DNA of 27,490 nt from a virus: IMG/VR virus record IMGVR_UViG_3300048065_000515, positions 1 through 27,490 of that record. One strand, given 5' to 3'. Positions 1 to 7,088 of this stretch are shown here, one piece after another. Under the pieces are notes generated by a model. The model did not search any database and had not been told where the DNA came from. It saw only the letters and a program-made list of their open reading frames with translations. Position 1 is the first letter of the stretch. Each line of letters opens with the position of its first letter. The position numbers were made by a program, and so were the translations under genes.

Positions 1-2
1 TA

Positions 3-284
3 GAATCCGCTGGTTTAGAGTGTAGAGCACCCAAAAAGAACCCATTTATCAAAGATAGGGTGATGGCCGCTAACGCAGCTTTTGAATCTTGTCAAGTTAT
101 GGTAAATTCAGACAAATGTCCCGAATTAGCGAGTAGTTTAGAGCAATTATGCTACGATAATAACGGTATGCCCGATAAAACGAGTGGTCTTGATCACTTA
201 ATCGATGCCGCAACTTATCCTATTGCCTTTGAATTGCCCATCATTAAACCTATAGCGGCTGTGCCGTTCAAATTTGCGATCTAA
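3..284 (+). CDS. Terminase large subunit, C-terminal fragment (5' cut by window edge)
   Basis: The frame is open from base 3 with no start, so this is the last 93 residues of a longer gene that begins outside the window. It ends in DHLIDAATYPIAFELPI. A late acidic pair followed by DAxxY is typical of the end of the RNase H-like nuclease domain of phage TerL, which cuts concatemeric DNA during head filling. The ATPase half is not visible. The position directly before a portal gene, with a 2-bp gap, is the canonical TerL-portal order. An internal GTG-ATG at base 60 could be mistaken for the start, but the coding frame continues upstream of it. The assignment rests on the C-terminal motif and the context. 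Confidence 0.75.
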   Translation, partial: ESAGLECRAPKKNPFIKDRVMAANAAFESCQVMVNSDKCPELASSLEQLCYDNNGMPDKTSGLDHLIDAATYPIAFELPIIKPIAAVPFKFAI

Positions 285-286
285 TT

Positions 287-1711
287 ATGAGTGTTGATAC
301 TAAAAATCCAGAATACGAAACTTATGTACACGAATGGGAAGCCGTTCAAGACTGCTGTGATGGCCAGCGAGCCATAAAGTCTAAGAATGTCAGATACTTA
401 AAGCCAATGGAGGGTGTGAGCTCGAGAGATAATCGGTATTTAAACTATTTGAACCGTGCTGTCTTCGTTAACTTCACAGGAAAAACCCGTGAGGGCTTAA
501 CTGGTGCTATCTTCCGAAATAAGCCGGATTTCTTACTTCCACCCGAATTAGAGTACCTGGAATCTAACGCAGATGGTGCAGGGGAGTCTTTGGTTAGTCT
601 AGCGAAAGATGTGACCGGAGAGGTCATTGCAAAAGGCCGACACGCCTTGCTTGTGGACTACCCACAGATTGAAGAGAACCTCAGTCTCGAGGAATTTAAC
701 CTCATCCAGCCAAAAGCAACAATTAATCGCTACAATTGCGAAGATTTCATCAACTGGCGTGTTGATGTCATCAATGGTAACAAATTATTAACCTTAGCTG
801 TCCTTTGTGAAGCCTATGACAGCGATGAAGACGAATTTACCTACGAAGAGTCTAAACAGTACCGAGTTTTACGCCTCAGAGATGGTGCTTATACCCAACA
901 GTTATATAGAGATGACGAACCTATAACTCCTGAGTATATGCCAAAGAAATCTGACGGCTCACCGTTTGAATTCATACCATTATTCATAATTGGTAGTGAA
1001 AATAACGATTCGACCGTTGATGTGCCGCCTCTTGGTGATATTGCAGCCATAAACATTGCTCATTACCGTAATTCTGCTGATTTAGAGGAAAACTGCTTTG
1101 TTCACGGCCAGTTAACCCTCGGTGTATCGTCTTCGATGTCGTTAGCGCAATTCCAAGAAGCTAATCCAGAAGGAATTATGGTTGGATCGATGGCTGGTCA
1201 CTTCTTAGGTGAGTCTGGGGGTTTTTCTTTTGTGCAAGCCTCTGAAAATCAACTCGCTGACCGCTTGATGGAGCGAAAAGAAGATCAAATGCGTAAATTG
1301 GGCGCAAGAATGATTGCTTTGACCTCTACTAAGACCGCAACACAGACATTGATCGAAGCTGCTGGCGAAACTTCAATAATGACCACGATTTCTAAGAATG
1401 TGAGTGAGGGTATCGCTAAGTGTTTGGAGTGGTGCGGGATGTTTATGGGTTCAAACCAAGAAACACGCTTTGCCCTATCAACCAAGTTCTTCGATGAGGT
1501 TGCTGATCCTCAAATGTTGATGGCAGCAATGCAGTTGAACGAAGCAGGTATTCTTGCTAAGTCTGATATGCAGAACCTAGCCCGGTCACAAGGTGTAGTC
1601 GCTGAATTACGATCAAATGATGACATTGATGCTGATTTAGATGAAGAAAATCAACAAACTGACGAAATAATACCTCAAACTTTGACAAATAAACCAGAGG
1701 GTGTTATATAA
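287..1711 (+). CDS. Portal protein, DUF4055-like
   Basis: This 474-aa protein forms the dodecameric portal ring at one capsid vertex, through which DNA is packaged and ejected. The N-terminus matches the DUF4055 portal pattern: a Trp-rich start, DGQRAIK, YLKP, DNRYLNYLNRAVFVNFTGKT, GLTGAIFR with KP, and GRHALLVDYP near residues 115-125. These features are recalled family hallmarks, not a database match. The length fits that family (about 450-500 aa). It follows the terminase fragment by 2 bp with no clear Shine-Dalgarno, which suggests translational coupling. The acidic, disordered C-terminus (DDIDADLDEENQQTDE) is usual for portal tails. Confidence 0.88.
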   Translation: MSVDTKNPEYETYVHEWEAVQDCCDGQRAIKSKNVRYLKPMEGVSSRDNRYLNYLNRAVFVNFTGKTREGLTGAIFRNKPDFLLPPELEYLESNADGAGESLVSLAKDVTGEVIAKGRHALLVDYPQIEENLSLEEFNLIQPKATINRYNCEDFINWRVDVINGNKLLTLAVLCEAYDSDEDEFTYEESKQYRVLRLRDGAYTQQLYRDDEPITPEYMPKKSDGSPFEFIPLFIIGSENNDSTVDVPPLGDIAAINIAHYRNSADLEENCFVHGQLTLGVSSSMSLAQFQEANPEGIMVGSMAGHFLGESGGFSFVQASENQLADRLMERKEDQMRKLGARMIALTSTKTATQTLIEAAGETSIMTTISKNVSEGIAKCLEWCGMFMGSNQETRFALSTKFFDEVADPQMLMAAMQLNEAGILAKSDMQNLARSQGVVAELRSNDDIDADLDEENQQTDEIIPQTLTNKPEGVI

Positions 1712-1719
1712 CAACTTCT

Positions 1720-1739
1720 GCCACTGGGTGGCTTCTTTT
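1720..1739 (+). terminator. Short hairpin with U-rich tail after portal gene
   Basis: A perfect 5-bp stem GCCAC/GTGGC with loop TGG is followed by TTCTTTT. It lies in the 46-bp gap between the portal stop and the scaffold start. It could be a weak intrinsic terminator or a processing hairpin that sets the portal-to-scaffold ratio. The stem is short, so it is likely leaky. Confidence 0.45.
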
Positions 1740-1757
1740 ATAACTAGGGGTTATAAG

Positions 1758-2435
1758 ATGATTAAGTACAATGTAAGTCAGGAAGAATTTTCAACTTTAG
1801 ACGAATCACAGCAGGGGTTATATTCGCAGGGCGATGATGGCTTCACGTTAAATGTTGAAGGTGTGCCGAAAGAAGACGTAAGCGGTCTGAAGAAGAAAAT
1901 TGATGAGTTGTTGACTGAGAAGAAGACAGCGCAACAAAAAGCAATTGAAGCGGAAGAATTAGCTAAGGCTGAATCGGCTGAAAAGTTAAGAAAAGCAAAT
2001 GACTATGAGCAGCTGTACAACAGTTCTGAGTCGGAAAGAGAAAAAGCCTCGAAAGAGCTAGCTGAACTAAAGGCTACGATTGACAGGCAGAAGGTATCAA
2101 ATGAAGCGACTGATGTGGCCTTTCAACTCACGAAAGACCCAGCAAGAGCTAAATTGCTTACTGAACAGATTTCTACACGCCTTGCGCTGGTAGATGGCGA
2201 GGTAAGAGTGTTGGATAGTAGTGGAAACCTTACTGTCAGCACTATTAACGAATTGACTTCTTCAATTAAGGCGGAATATCCGTTTTTAGTTGATGGGTCG
2301 CAAGCTGCCGGGGGCGGTGCAACAGGTGGAAGCAGCGGGGCTGGGGATACCAAACAAGTAAGTCGTCAAGATTTTGAGTCGATGGATGCGTCTAAGCGTA
2401 TGAAATTTATCAAGTCTGGCGGCAAAATTATTTAA
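1758..2435 (+). CDS. Capsid scaffolding protein (putative)
   Basis: This 225-aa acidic protein is rich in Lys, Glu and Ala. It has a long predicted coiled coil over about residues 25-100 (GLKKKIDELLTEKK onward), a central mixed region, a Gly/Ser-rich linker (AAGGGATGGSSGAGD), and a short basic C-terminal end (SKRMKFIKSGGKII). That architecture, placed directly between portal and coat genes, fits an internal scaffold whose basic C-terminal helix binds coat protein. I chose the ATG at 1758 because AGGGG lies about 8 bases upstream. An in-frame start at 1701 overlaps the portal end and encodes an unlikely leader. Function is inferred from position and composition only. Confidence 0.7.
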   Translation: MIKYNVSQEEFSTLDESQQGLYSQGDDGFTLNVEGVPKEDVSGLKKKIDELLTEKKTAQQKAIEAEELAKAESAEKLRKANDYEQLYNSSESEREKASKELAELKATIDRQKVSNEATDVAFQLTKDPARAKLLTEQISTRLALVDGEVRVLDSSGNLTVSTINELTSSIKAEYPFLVDGSQAAGGGATGGSSGAGDTKQVSRQDFESMDASKRMKFIKSGGKII

Positions 2436-2456
2436 TTATTTTTTTGGAGAATCCAA

Positions 2457-3599
2457 ATGGCTTATAACACCTCAATTGATGCCGATTTAATGGCTGATAT
2501 TTACGTTGCCGCTGATGTAGTTGGTCAAGAAGCAGTCGGCTTTATCCCATCTGTAACTATGAATGCTGAAAGCACTCGTGCTGGTAAAGGTGACTTTATC
2601 CGTGCTGCATTCACTCAAGAAGCTAGCCTTGGCGACATTGCTGAGTCTATGACTATCGCTGATCCTTCAGCTGTTACTATCGATGAGAAAGCACTGCAAA
2701 TGAGCAATGCTAAATCTGCTAAGTTCAGCTTAAGCGGTGAAGATACTCGCGGTCTTTCTAACTCTGGCTTATACAATACTGTTTACGGTGACTTAGTTGC
2801 TCAAGGTATGCGTAAGCTTATCAACGAAATGGAAAGCGACTTATTTTTAGCTGCTAAAAACGGTGCTTCACGCGCAACTGACAGCACTTTAAGCTCTACT
2901 TTGAACTGTATTGCTTCTGCTCGTCAGATTCTTGTTGATAACGGCTGTCCTACTGACGACTTAAGCTTAGTTGCAAACACTACTGATGGTGTTTTAATCC
3001 GCAACAACGCTAACTTGTTAAGTGCAAACCAAGCTGGTACTGACGCTGTTCGTGATCAAGGCATCTTGATTCCTGTTCACGGCTTGAATGTTCGTGAGTC
3101 TTCTCAGATTGCTACTCACACGAAAGGTACTTTAGCTGGAACACCTTTGACTGATGTTACTGATGCTGTTGACGCAACCTCTATTGCCATTAACGGCGGT
3201 ACTGGTAGTTCGACTATTGTTGCTGGTGATGTTGTTCAGTTTGGTGGAGCAGGTAACAAGCACGTTGTTGGTACTGGTACTGCTGATGCTTCTGGTGGAA
3301 CAATTGTTCTTAACCAAGGCTTGCTAGCTGAAGTTGCTAATGATACTGCTGTTGCAATCAATGCAGACTACCTCGGTAGCTTTGCGTTCCACCGCAGAGC
3401 AATTGAGCTTGCTGTTCGCGCTCCAGCGATGCCAGCAGGTGGCGATGCCGCTACTGATGCAGTAACTGTCCAAGACCCACGCACTGGTCTAGTCTTTGAA
3501 GTACGAATCTACAAAGGCTATCACACCAATATGATTGAAGTTGGTGCTGTTTGGGGCGTTAAAGCTTGGAAGTCTAACTTCATCGCAACAATCATTTAA
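2457..3599 (+). CDS. Major capsid protein, P22 coat-like HK97 fold
   Basis: This 380-aa protein is the main shell protein. Near the C-terminus, AFHRRAIELAVRAPAMP followed by a DPRTGLVFEVRIYKGYHT stretch resembles the P22 coat / N4 gp56-type branch of the HK97 fold. Residues about 230-300 are Gly/Thr/Val-rich (AGDVVQFGGAGNKHVVG) and look like an inserted beta-barrel comparable to the P22 I-domain. A strong Shine-Dalgarno (GGAG) precedes the ATG. Codons are strongly T-ending (GCT, ACT, GGT), consistent with selection for high expression. A strong terminator hairpin follows. No N-terminal delta-domain protease signature or nearby protease gene is present, which fits a separate scaffold without processing. 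Confidence 0.85.
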   Translation: MAYNTSIDADLMADIYVAADVVGQEAVGFIPSVTMNAESTRAGKGDFIRAAFTQEASLGDIAESMTIADPSAVTIDEKALQMSNAKSAKFSLSGEDTRGLSNSGLYNTVYGDLVAQGMRKLINEMESDLFLAAKNGASRATDSTLSSTLNCIASARQILVDNGCPTDDLSLVANTTDGVLIRNNANLLSANQAGTDAVRDQGILIPVHGLNVRESSQIATHTKGTLAGTPLTDVTDAVDATSIAINGGTGSSTIVAGDVVQFGGAGNKHVVGTGTADASGGTIVLNQGLLAEVANDTAVAINADYLGSFAFHRRAIELAVRAPAMPAGGDAATDAVTVQDPRTGLVFEVRIYKGYHTNMIEVGAVWGVKAWKSNFIATII

Positions 3600-3612
3600 T
3601 CTAGGTAGTGCT

Positions 3613-3663
3613 TAGCCGTCCTGTGGGGTTTCCCTCCCTTTCCCTGCGGGGCGGCTATTTTTT
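3613..3663 (+). terminator. Strong intrinsic terminator after major capsid gene
   Basis: Bases 3613-3628 pair with 3642-3657 over 16 positions, with a few G-U wobbles (core AGCCG/CGGCT and GGGG/CCCT-type pairs). The pyrimidine loop spans 3629-3641 and six T residues (3658-3663) follow. It lies entirely between the coat gene and the connector gene. It should lower expression of downstream connector genes relative to coat protein. Confidence 0.85.
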
Positions 3664-3675
3664 CAAGAGGTATAT

Positions 3676-4164
3676 ATGGCGGTTAGTGCGATAGTACAAG
3701 AAACCGGTCAGCAATCGACAACAGCTAACTCTTATGTTACTGCTGCGGGTTATGATCAGTATCTTGAAAACCGTTATTCTCGTACTGCTCTAGGTGATGT
3801 TGACGCGAACCGAAGAAATATCTTTCGTGCAACCACTTACTTTGAGTCTCTACAGTTTATCGGTTACAAATCTACTGACGAACAGGCTCTACAGTGGCCT
3901 AGAAGTCAAATTTTAATTGATGGTTACAGTTACACTTCCGAGGAAATACCCTCCGAGGTTTTGACTGCAATCTACGAATTAGCCTATGGGTATGAGCAAG
4001 GATATGCTCCTGACGCGCCTATACAGCGCGAAACCCTAAAGGAAAAAATAGGTGAGATTGAAGTTGAATACAAAGCTTCAAGTGCTCATCGTGTTTTATT
4101 GCCAGCAGCATCACAAGCTCTTAGAAAGCTGGTTAAGAACCCTATGAGGGTTGTGAGGGCATAG
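3676..4164 (+). CDS. Head-tail adaptor protein (DnaT-like / head-completion type)
   Basis: This 162-aa protein follows the coat gene. NSYVTAAGYDQYL near residues 18-30, a helical middle (RRNIFRATTYFESLQFIG) and QWPRSQ are features of small phage proteins that databases often label putative DnaT-like ssDNA-binding proteins. These proteins occupy the head-completion adaptor slot. The mostly helical composition fits a gp6/gp15-like adaptor ring docking under the portal. AGAGGT lies upstream of the ATG. It abuts the next gene without a gap. The DNA-binding name is historical; the connector role is inferred from gene order. Confidence 0.65.
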   Translation: MAVSAIVQETGQQSTTANSYVTAAGYDQYLENRYSRTALGDVDANRRNIFRATTYFESLQFIGYKSTDEQALQWPRSQILIDGYSYTSEEIPSEVLTAIYELAYGYEQGYAPDAPIQRETLKEKIGEIEVEYKASSAHRVLLPAASQALRKLVKNPMRVVRA

Positions 4165-4518
4165 ATGGCCTTTAATTACACGCCTTTGGCGACAACAGCT
4201 ACAAAATTAATCACCGACTTTGGTCAGTCAGTGACGTTTACACGTTTTTCTAGCGTCAATTACAACCCGGCTGCTGGAGTAGCTTCTAGTAGTCAAACTA
4301 CTTATGACGCACAGGTAGTATTATTTGATCAGTTGAAAGTTGAGGATGGTGAAACTAATTTGCAGGTTAAAGAGTTCCCTGCATCGATGTCCTCATCGAC
4401 AGCCCCTAAGATTGGTGATACTGCTACGATTAATTCAGAAAAGCTTAGGGTTGTTGAGATAAATCCAATACAACCTGCAGCAACGGTGGTTTATTATGAG
4501 CTTCGACTCAGAAGTTAA
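4165..4518 (+). CDS. Head-closure (stopper) protein
   Basis: This is a 117-aa, beta-rich protein with a start directly after the adaptor stop. The N-terminal segment TKLITDFGQSVTFTRF and the later GDTATINSEKLRVVEINPIQP have the small beta-barrel pattern of SPP1 gp16 / HK97 gp7-type stopper proteins, which seal the filled head. Length and position between adaptor and tail-completion proteins agree. It overlaps the next gene by 23 bp. The assignment comes from synteny and fold-like pattern, not from a recognised signature. Confidence 0.6.
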   Translation: MAFNYTPLATTATKLITDFGQSVTFTRFSSVNYNPAAGVASSSQTTYDAQVVLFDQLKVEDGETNLQVKEFPASMSSSTAPKIGDTATINSEKLRVVEINPIQPAATVVYYELRLRS

Positions 4519-4888
4519 TGCCGCAATTGCGAAGATTGAAGAAGATGCTACAACCGCTGTTCGCAACAGGGTTACTGACGTTATGCACGGTATTGTTTAT
4601 TATAATGGTCAGCGGGCATTTGATACTGGGCTTCTTGTTAACAGTTGGGAAGCTTCTATCAACGAGGCTTTTACAAATGAAGAAGGTAATGGTGCTGTTA
4701 ACGATAGAAGTGGGCCGGAGTCTGTTAGACGAATACAACAGATTTACAAAAAGATAAATCTTGGTAATAAGGTCTATTTTACTAACAGTATTCCTTATGG
4801 CACAGATAATGAGCTAGGAACAGAAAAAATGCGTCCAAGAAGGTTTTTAGGTCAGGCTGTGCAAGAAGGAGGCAAAGATATTAAATGA
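4496..4888 (+). CDS. HK97 gp10-like tail-completion protein
   Basis: This 130-aa protein contains RAFDTGLLVNSWEASIN at about residues 38-54, then a C-terminal YFTNSIPYGTDNELGTEKMRPRRFL. The pattern of DTG.L..S followed by N..PYA/G..xExG and RPxRF is the hallmark of the HK97 gp10 / minor tail Z-like family that joins tail to head. It starts inside the previous gene (23-bp overlap) and its stop overlaps the next start (ATGA). Confidence in the family is good from these paired motifs. Confidence 0.75.
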   Translation: MSFDSEVNAAIAKIEEDATTAVRNRVTDVMHGIVYYNGQRAFDTGLLVNSWEASINEAFTNEEGNGAVNDRSGPESVRRIQQIYKKINLGNKVYFTNSIPYGTDNELGTEKMRPRRFLGQAVQEGGKDIK

Positions 4889-5394
4889 GTGTTGATTACG
4901 GTTTAATAACGGAAAGCACTGATTTAACTGTAATTGGTGGTGCTACTGCTGATAACTCAAAGTTCTTTCGCAATATTCGTATTGCGTTAGAGAGTCAGTT
5001 TAATCAAATGGCCGATGATGCAAGCATTACTACAAGAGTTTTTGAAAATATAGAGTTTGATGTTACCTCGCTAGAAAAAGGCAACCTAACTAATGAGTGG
5101 GTAAGAGGCACAATAATACCTGCGGAGACAACAGCTTCGAGCTCAGGCACTATTGGTCGAGATTTGCATCAAGGTATATTTCAAATAGACTATTATAATA
5201 GGGTTGGGATTGGAGCTTACAGCGATAAGCTAGATAGTATAGCTAACGCTTTTAAAAGAGGCTCAAAATTAAGCGTGAATGACAATGTTGTTCGCATTCG
5301 TAACGTATCACTAGGCGTGGGGCGCAGAGATGGTGCATTTTTTGTTAGAAATATTGATGTATCTTATTTTGCGGTAACACCCGCTAGGAGTTAA
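4885..5394 (+). CDS. Tail terminator protein (DUF4128-like)
   Basis: This 169-aa protein starts with an ATGA overlap. It has an N-terminal helix (KFFRNIRIALESQFNQMA), then beta segments carrying RGTIIPAETT and HQGIFQIDYY, then a second helix (KLDSIANAFKRGSKL). This helix-beta-beta-helix layout and its position before the tail tube gene fit the lambda gpU / DUF4128 type tail terminator, which stops tube growth at the tape-measure length and joins the head. The assignment is by layout and synteny. Confidence 0.65.
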   Translation: MSVDYGLITESTDLTVIGGATADNSKFFRNIRIALESQFNQMADDASITTRVFENIEFDVTSLEKGNLTNEWVRGTIIPAETTASSSGTIGRDLHQGIFQIDYYNRVGIGAYSDKLDSIANAFKRGSKLSVNDNVVRIRNVSLGVGRRDGAFFVRNIDVSYFAVTPARS

Positions 5395-5396
5395 AA

Positions 5397-6335
5397 ATGG
5401 CAATAGCAAGTGGAACTAATGTAGTCATTGGTTTTAAAGAAGAAACAACATATGGAACGTCAGCCGGGTCATCGACTGACTACGACATCATACCTTTTAA
5501 ATCGGCAAGTTTGAGCCTAGCTAAGACCAATCACGAATCTGCCGTTATAACTGGTAATCGTGAAATGCAAGATTTAGTTATGGGTGCTCACTCTGTTACT
5601 GGCGATATTTCATTTGATTTAGCACACCAACCTGCATACCTTAAAATGATGCAAGCTGTGCTAGGAGAAGATGCAGATGGAGCTGATACCGCTTACGGTG
5701 TTGGCAGCACTCGACAGTCATTTACTATATTGCAAGACTACAGCACTGACCTTGCAGGTGGAAATGATGTACATATTTTCACAGGGTGCGAGTTTAATAC
5801 TTTCTCAATGACCATTCCTGCTGACGGCCTTATTGAGTGTTCTGTTGGTATTGTTGGTGCAACAATGGCCCCTGCCGCAGACTCATTAGACTCAAATGGT
5901 CTGGATGACGATGGCAGTGAATACCTTGAGGCTAATGACCCTTACCACTCATCTAACGCTACGATTACAGGTGATTTTTCTGCTATTTGTACAGATTTGT
6001 CTTTAAGTGTCGAGAACGGGATTGAGACTACAAACATAGTTGGTAATACTGTGCCAATTCAGGGTGGAATCGGTAAATGTCGTGTAACCGGCTCTCTTAC
6101 TGCTCATTTCACTAGCAGCACTTTACTCCAGAAGTTTGTAGATAATACCTCAAGCTCTTTAACAATCAGCTTTGGCTCTGCTGCTGGCGGTATGAGCTTT
6201 ACTATGGCTAAAATCATCTATACTACAGGTGCTGTAGAGGTTGGCGGTGAAGGCTTACTGTCTGTATCGATGGACTTTGTTGCAGTCACAAATGGGACAG
6301 CCTCTACATTAGTAATTGATACCGACCTATCTTAA
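5397..6335 (+). CDS. Major tail (tube) protein
   Basis: This is a 312-aa, Gly/Ser/Thr-rich beta protein. The N-terminus FKEETTYGTSAG is the E-xTYGT motif of the phage tail-tube family (Phage_tube_2 type). The middle carries SVTGDISFDL and a second, duplicated-looking beta domain (ITGDFSAICTDLSLSVENGIE), consistent with a two-barrel tube subunit. It follows the tail terminator by 2 bp and is followed by a hairpin before the chaperone gene. Codon use is T-rich, similar to the coat gene. Confidence 0.8.
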   Translation: MAIASGTNVVIGFKEETTYGTSAGSSTDYDIIPFKSASLSLAKTNHESAVITGNREMQDLVMGAHSVTGDISFDLAHQPAYLKMMQAVLGEDADGADTAYGVGSTRQSFTILQDYSTDLAGGNDVHIFTGCEFNTFSMTIPADGLIECSVGIVGATMAPAADSLDSNGLDDDGSEYLEANDPYHSSNATITGDFSAICTDLSLSVENGIETTNIVGNTVPIQGGIGKCRVTGSLTAHFTSSTLLQKFVDNTSSSLTISFGSAAGGMSFTMAKIIYTTGAVEVGGEGLLSVSMDFVAVTNGTASTLVIDTDLS

Positions 6336-6352
6336 TACGGTAGGTAAACTAT

Positions 6353-6371
6353 AGCCTCGCTGGGCGGGGCT
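6353..6371 (+). terminator. Hairpin after major tail gene
   Basis: AGCCTCGC pairs with GCGGGGCT (8 bp, one G-U) around a TGG loop, followed by TCATTT. The weak T run suggests a leaky terminator or an mRNA 3'-end stabiliser. It sits in the 58-bp gap between tail tube and tail chaperone, where a drop in expression is needed. Confidence 0.55.
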
Positions 6372-6393
6372 TCATTTAATCCTTGGGGGATAT

Positions 6394-6765
6394 ATGAAAC
6401 TAGACGAACTTTATACGACCGACTTACACGATGCAGGTGCAGAGGTAAGGATTTTAGACGGTGAGGGCAACGAAACGGATTTATACATAACTGTAGTGGG
6501 TATGGATTCAAAAGCCTTCAGAGCGCACACCAAGAGGTATCAGAAAGCTTATTTAGAGTCTTTAAGAGAAAAGAAAGACTTTAGTGAGGAAGAGATGACG
6601 GTCAGGGGGTTAGTTGACTGCACATTGAGCTGGCGTGGCGTAGAAGAGAAGTTTAGTAAAAAGTTGTGTTCTGAGTTGTATAGCAAAGCACCATATATCA
6701 GGGATCAAATTGATAACTTTATGGGCGACAGAGCAAATTTTACAAAAGCCAAACCGAAAAAATAA
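6394..6765 (+). CDS. Tail assembly chaperone, G-type (short product)
   Basis: This 123-aa protein is mostly helical and charged. It ends in a basic tail and a stop at 6763-6765. By position between tail tube and tape measure, it is the analogue of lambda gpG, which coats the tape measure during tail assembly and is absent from the virion. A canonical -1 frameshift cassette begins at 6735, 8 codons before the stop. A fraction of ribosomes should therefore continue into the following frame and make a longer G-T fusion. GGGGG lies 7 bases upstream of the ATG. Confidence 0.78.
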   Translation: MKLDELYTTDLHDAGAEVRILDGEGNETDLYITVVGMDSKAFRAHTKRYQKAYLESLREKKDFSEEEMTVRGLVDCTLSWRGVEEKFSKKLCSELYSKAPYIRDQIDNFMGDRANFTKAKPKK

Positions 6766-6775
6766 TCGAGTTTGG
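6735..6775 (+). promoter_or_regulatory. Programmed -1 ribosomal frameshift signal
   Basis: A canonical X-XXY-YYZ heptamer A-AAT-TTT occupies 6735-6741 in the G frame (Asn-Phe codons). A 7-nt spacer follows. Then 6749-6756 (CCAAACCG) pairs with 6767-6775 (CGaGTTTGG, one bulged A) as an 8-bp stem. The 10-nt loop holds the zero-frame stop. The -1 frame is open from 6714 to 7088. Everything except measured efficiency is directly visible. Confidence 0.85.
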
Positions 6776-7088
6776 TAAGTGGATATTTTTTGCTAACGGT
6801 CGCACACCCGGGGCTAAGTCAACAAGATTAGATACTTGGAAAGCAATAGAGAGGATGACGGGTACAGCTCCAGCGGAGTTAACTCGTCAGCCATTCCTAG
6901 ATGACTGCTTGATGGGAGTCTGGGATGCATATTGCTTAATTGCTCAGGGCGTTGAAAATATAACGCTCCAAGACATAAAGGCGTATACTGATCTCTACGA
7001 TGAACACTTAAGCATTTGGCAGATTGATGCCATTATGGGTCTTGATAGAGAAAGGCAGAAAGAATGGCAGACACAATCGCAAGGCTGA
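6741..7088 (+). CDS. Tail assembly chaperone, T-domain made by -1 frameshift (G-T fusion)
   Basis: After slippage, translation resumes at 6741 (TAC) and reads 115 further residues, giving a G-T fusion of about 231 aa. The extension is aromatic-rich (EFGKWIFFANGRTPGAK, then FLDDCLMGVWDAYCLI, then IWQIDAIMGLDRER). It has no start codon with a ribosome binding site of its own near its beginning. An ATG at 6855 would drop the conserved-looking first third. In lambda, gpGT recruits the tail tube subunit through the T domain while G binds the tape measure. The end overlaps the tape-measure start by 25 bp. Confidence 0.8.
   Translation, partial: YKSQTEKIIEFGKWIFFANGRTPGAKSTRLDTWKAIERMTGTAPAELTRQPFLDDCLMGVWDAYCLIAQGVENITLQDIKAYTDLYDEHLSIWQIDAIMGLDRERQKEWQTQSQG

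Noticed and set aside
6757-6763. AAAAAA before the chaperone stop as the frameshift site
   Set aside because: In frame it reads G-AAA-AAA, not a proper X-XXY-YYZ heptamer, and it lies in the loop of the stem. AAATTTT at 6735 has correct phase and spacing. Minor slippage here is not excluded.
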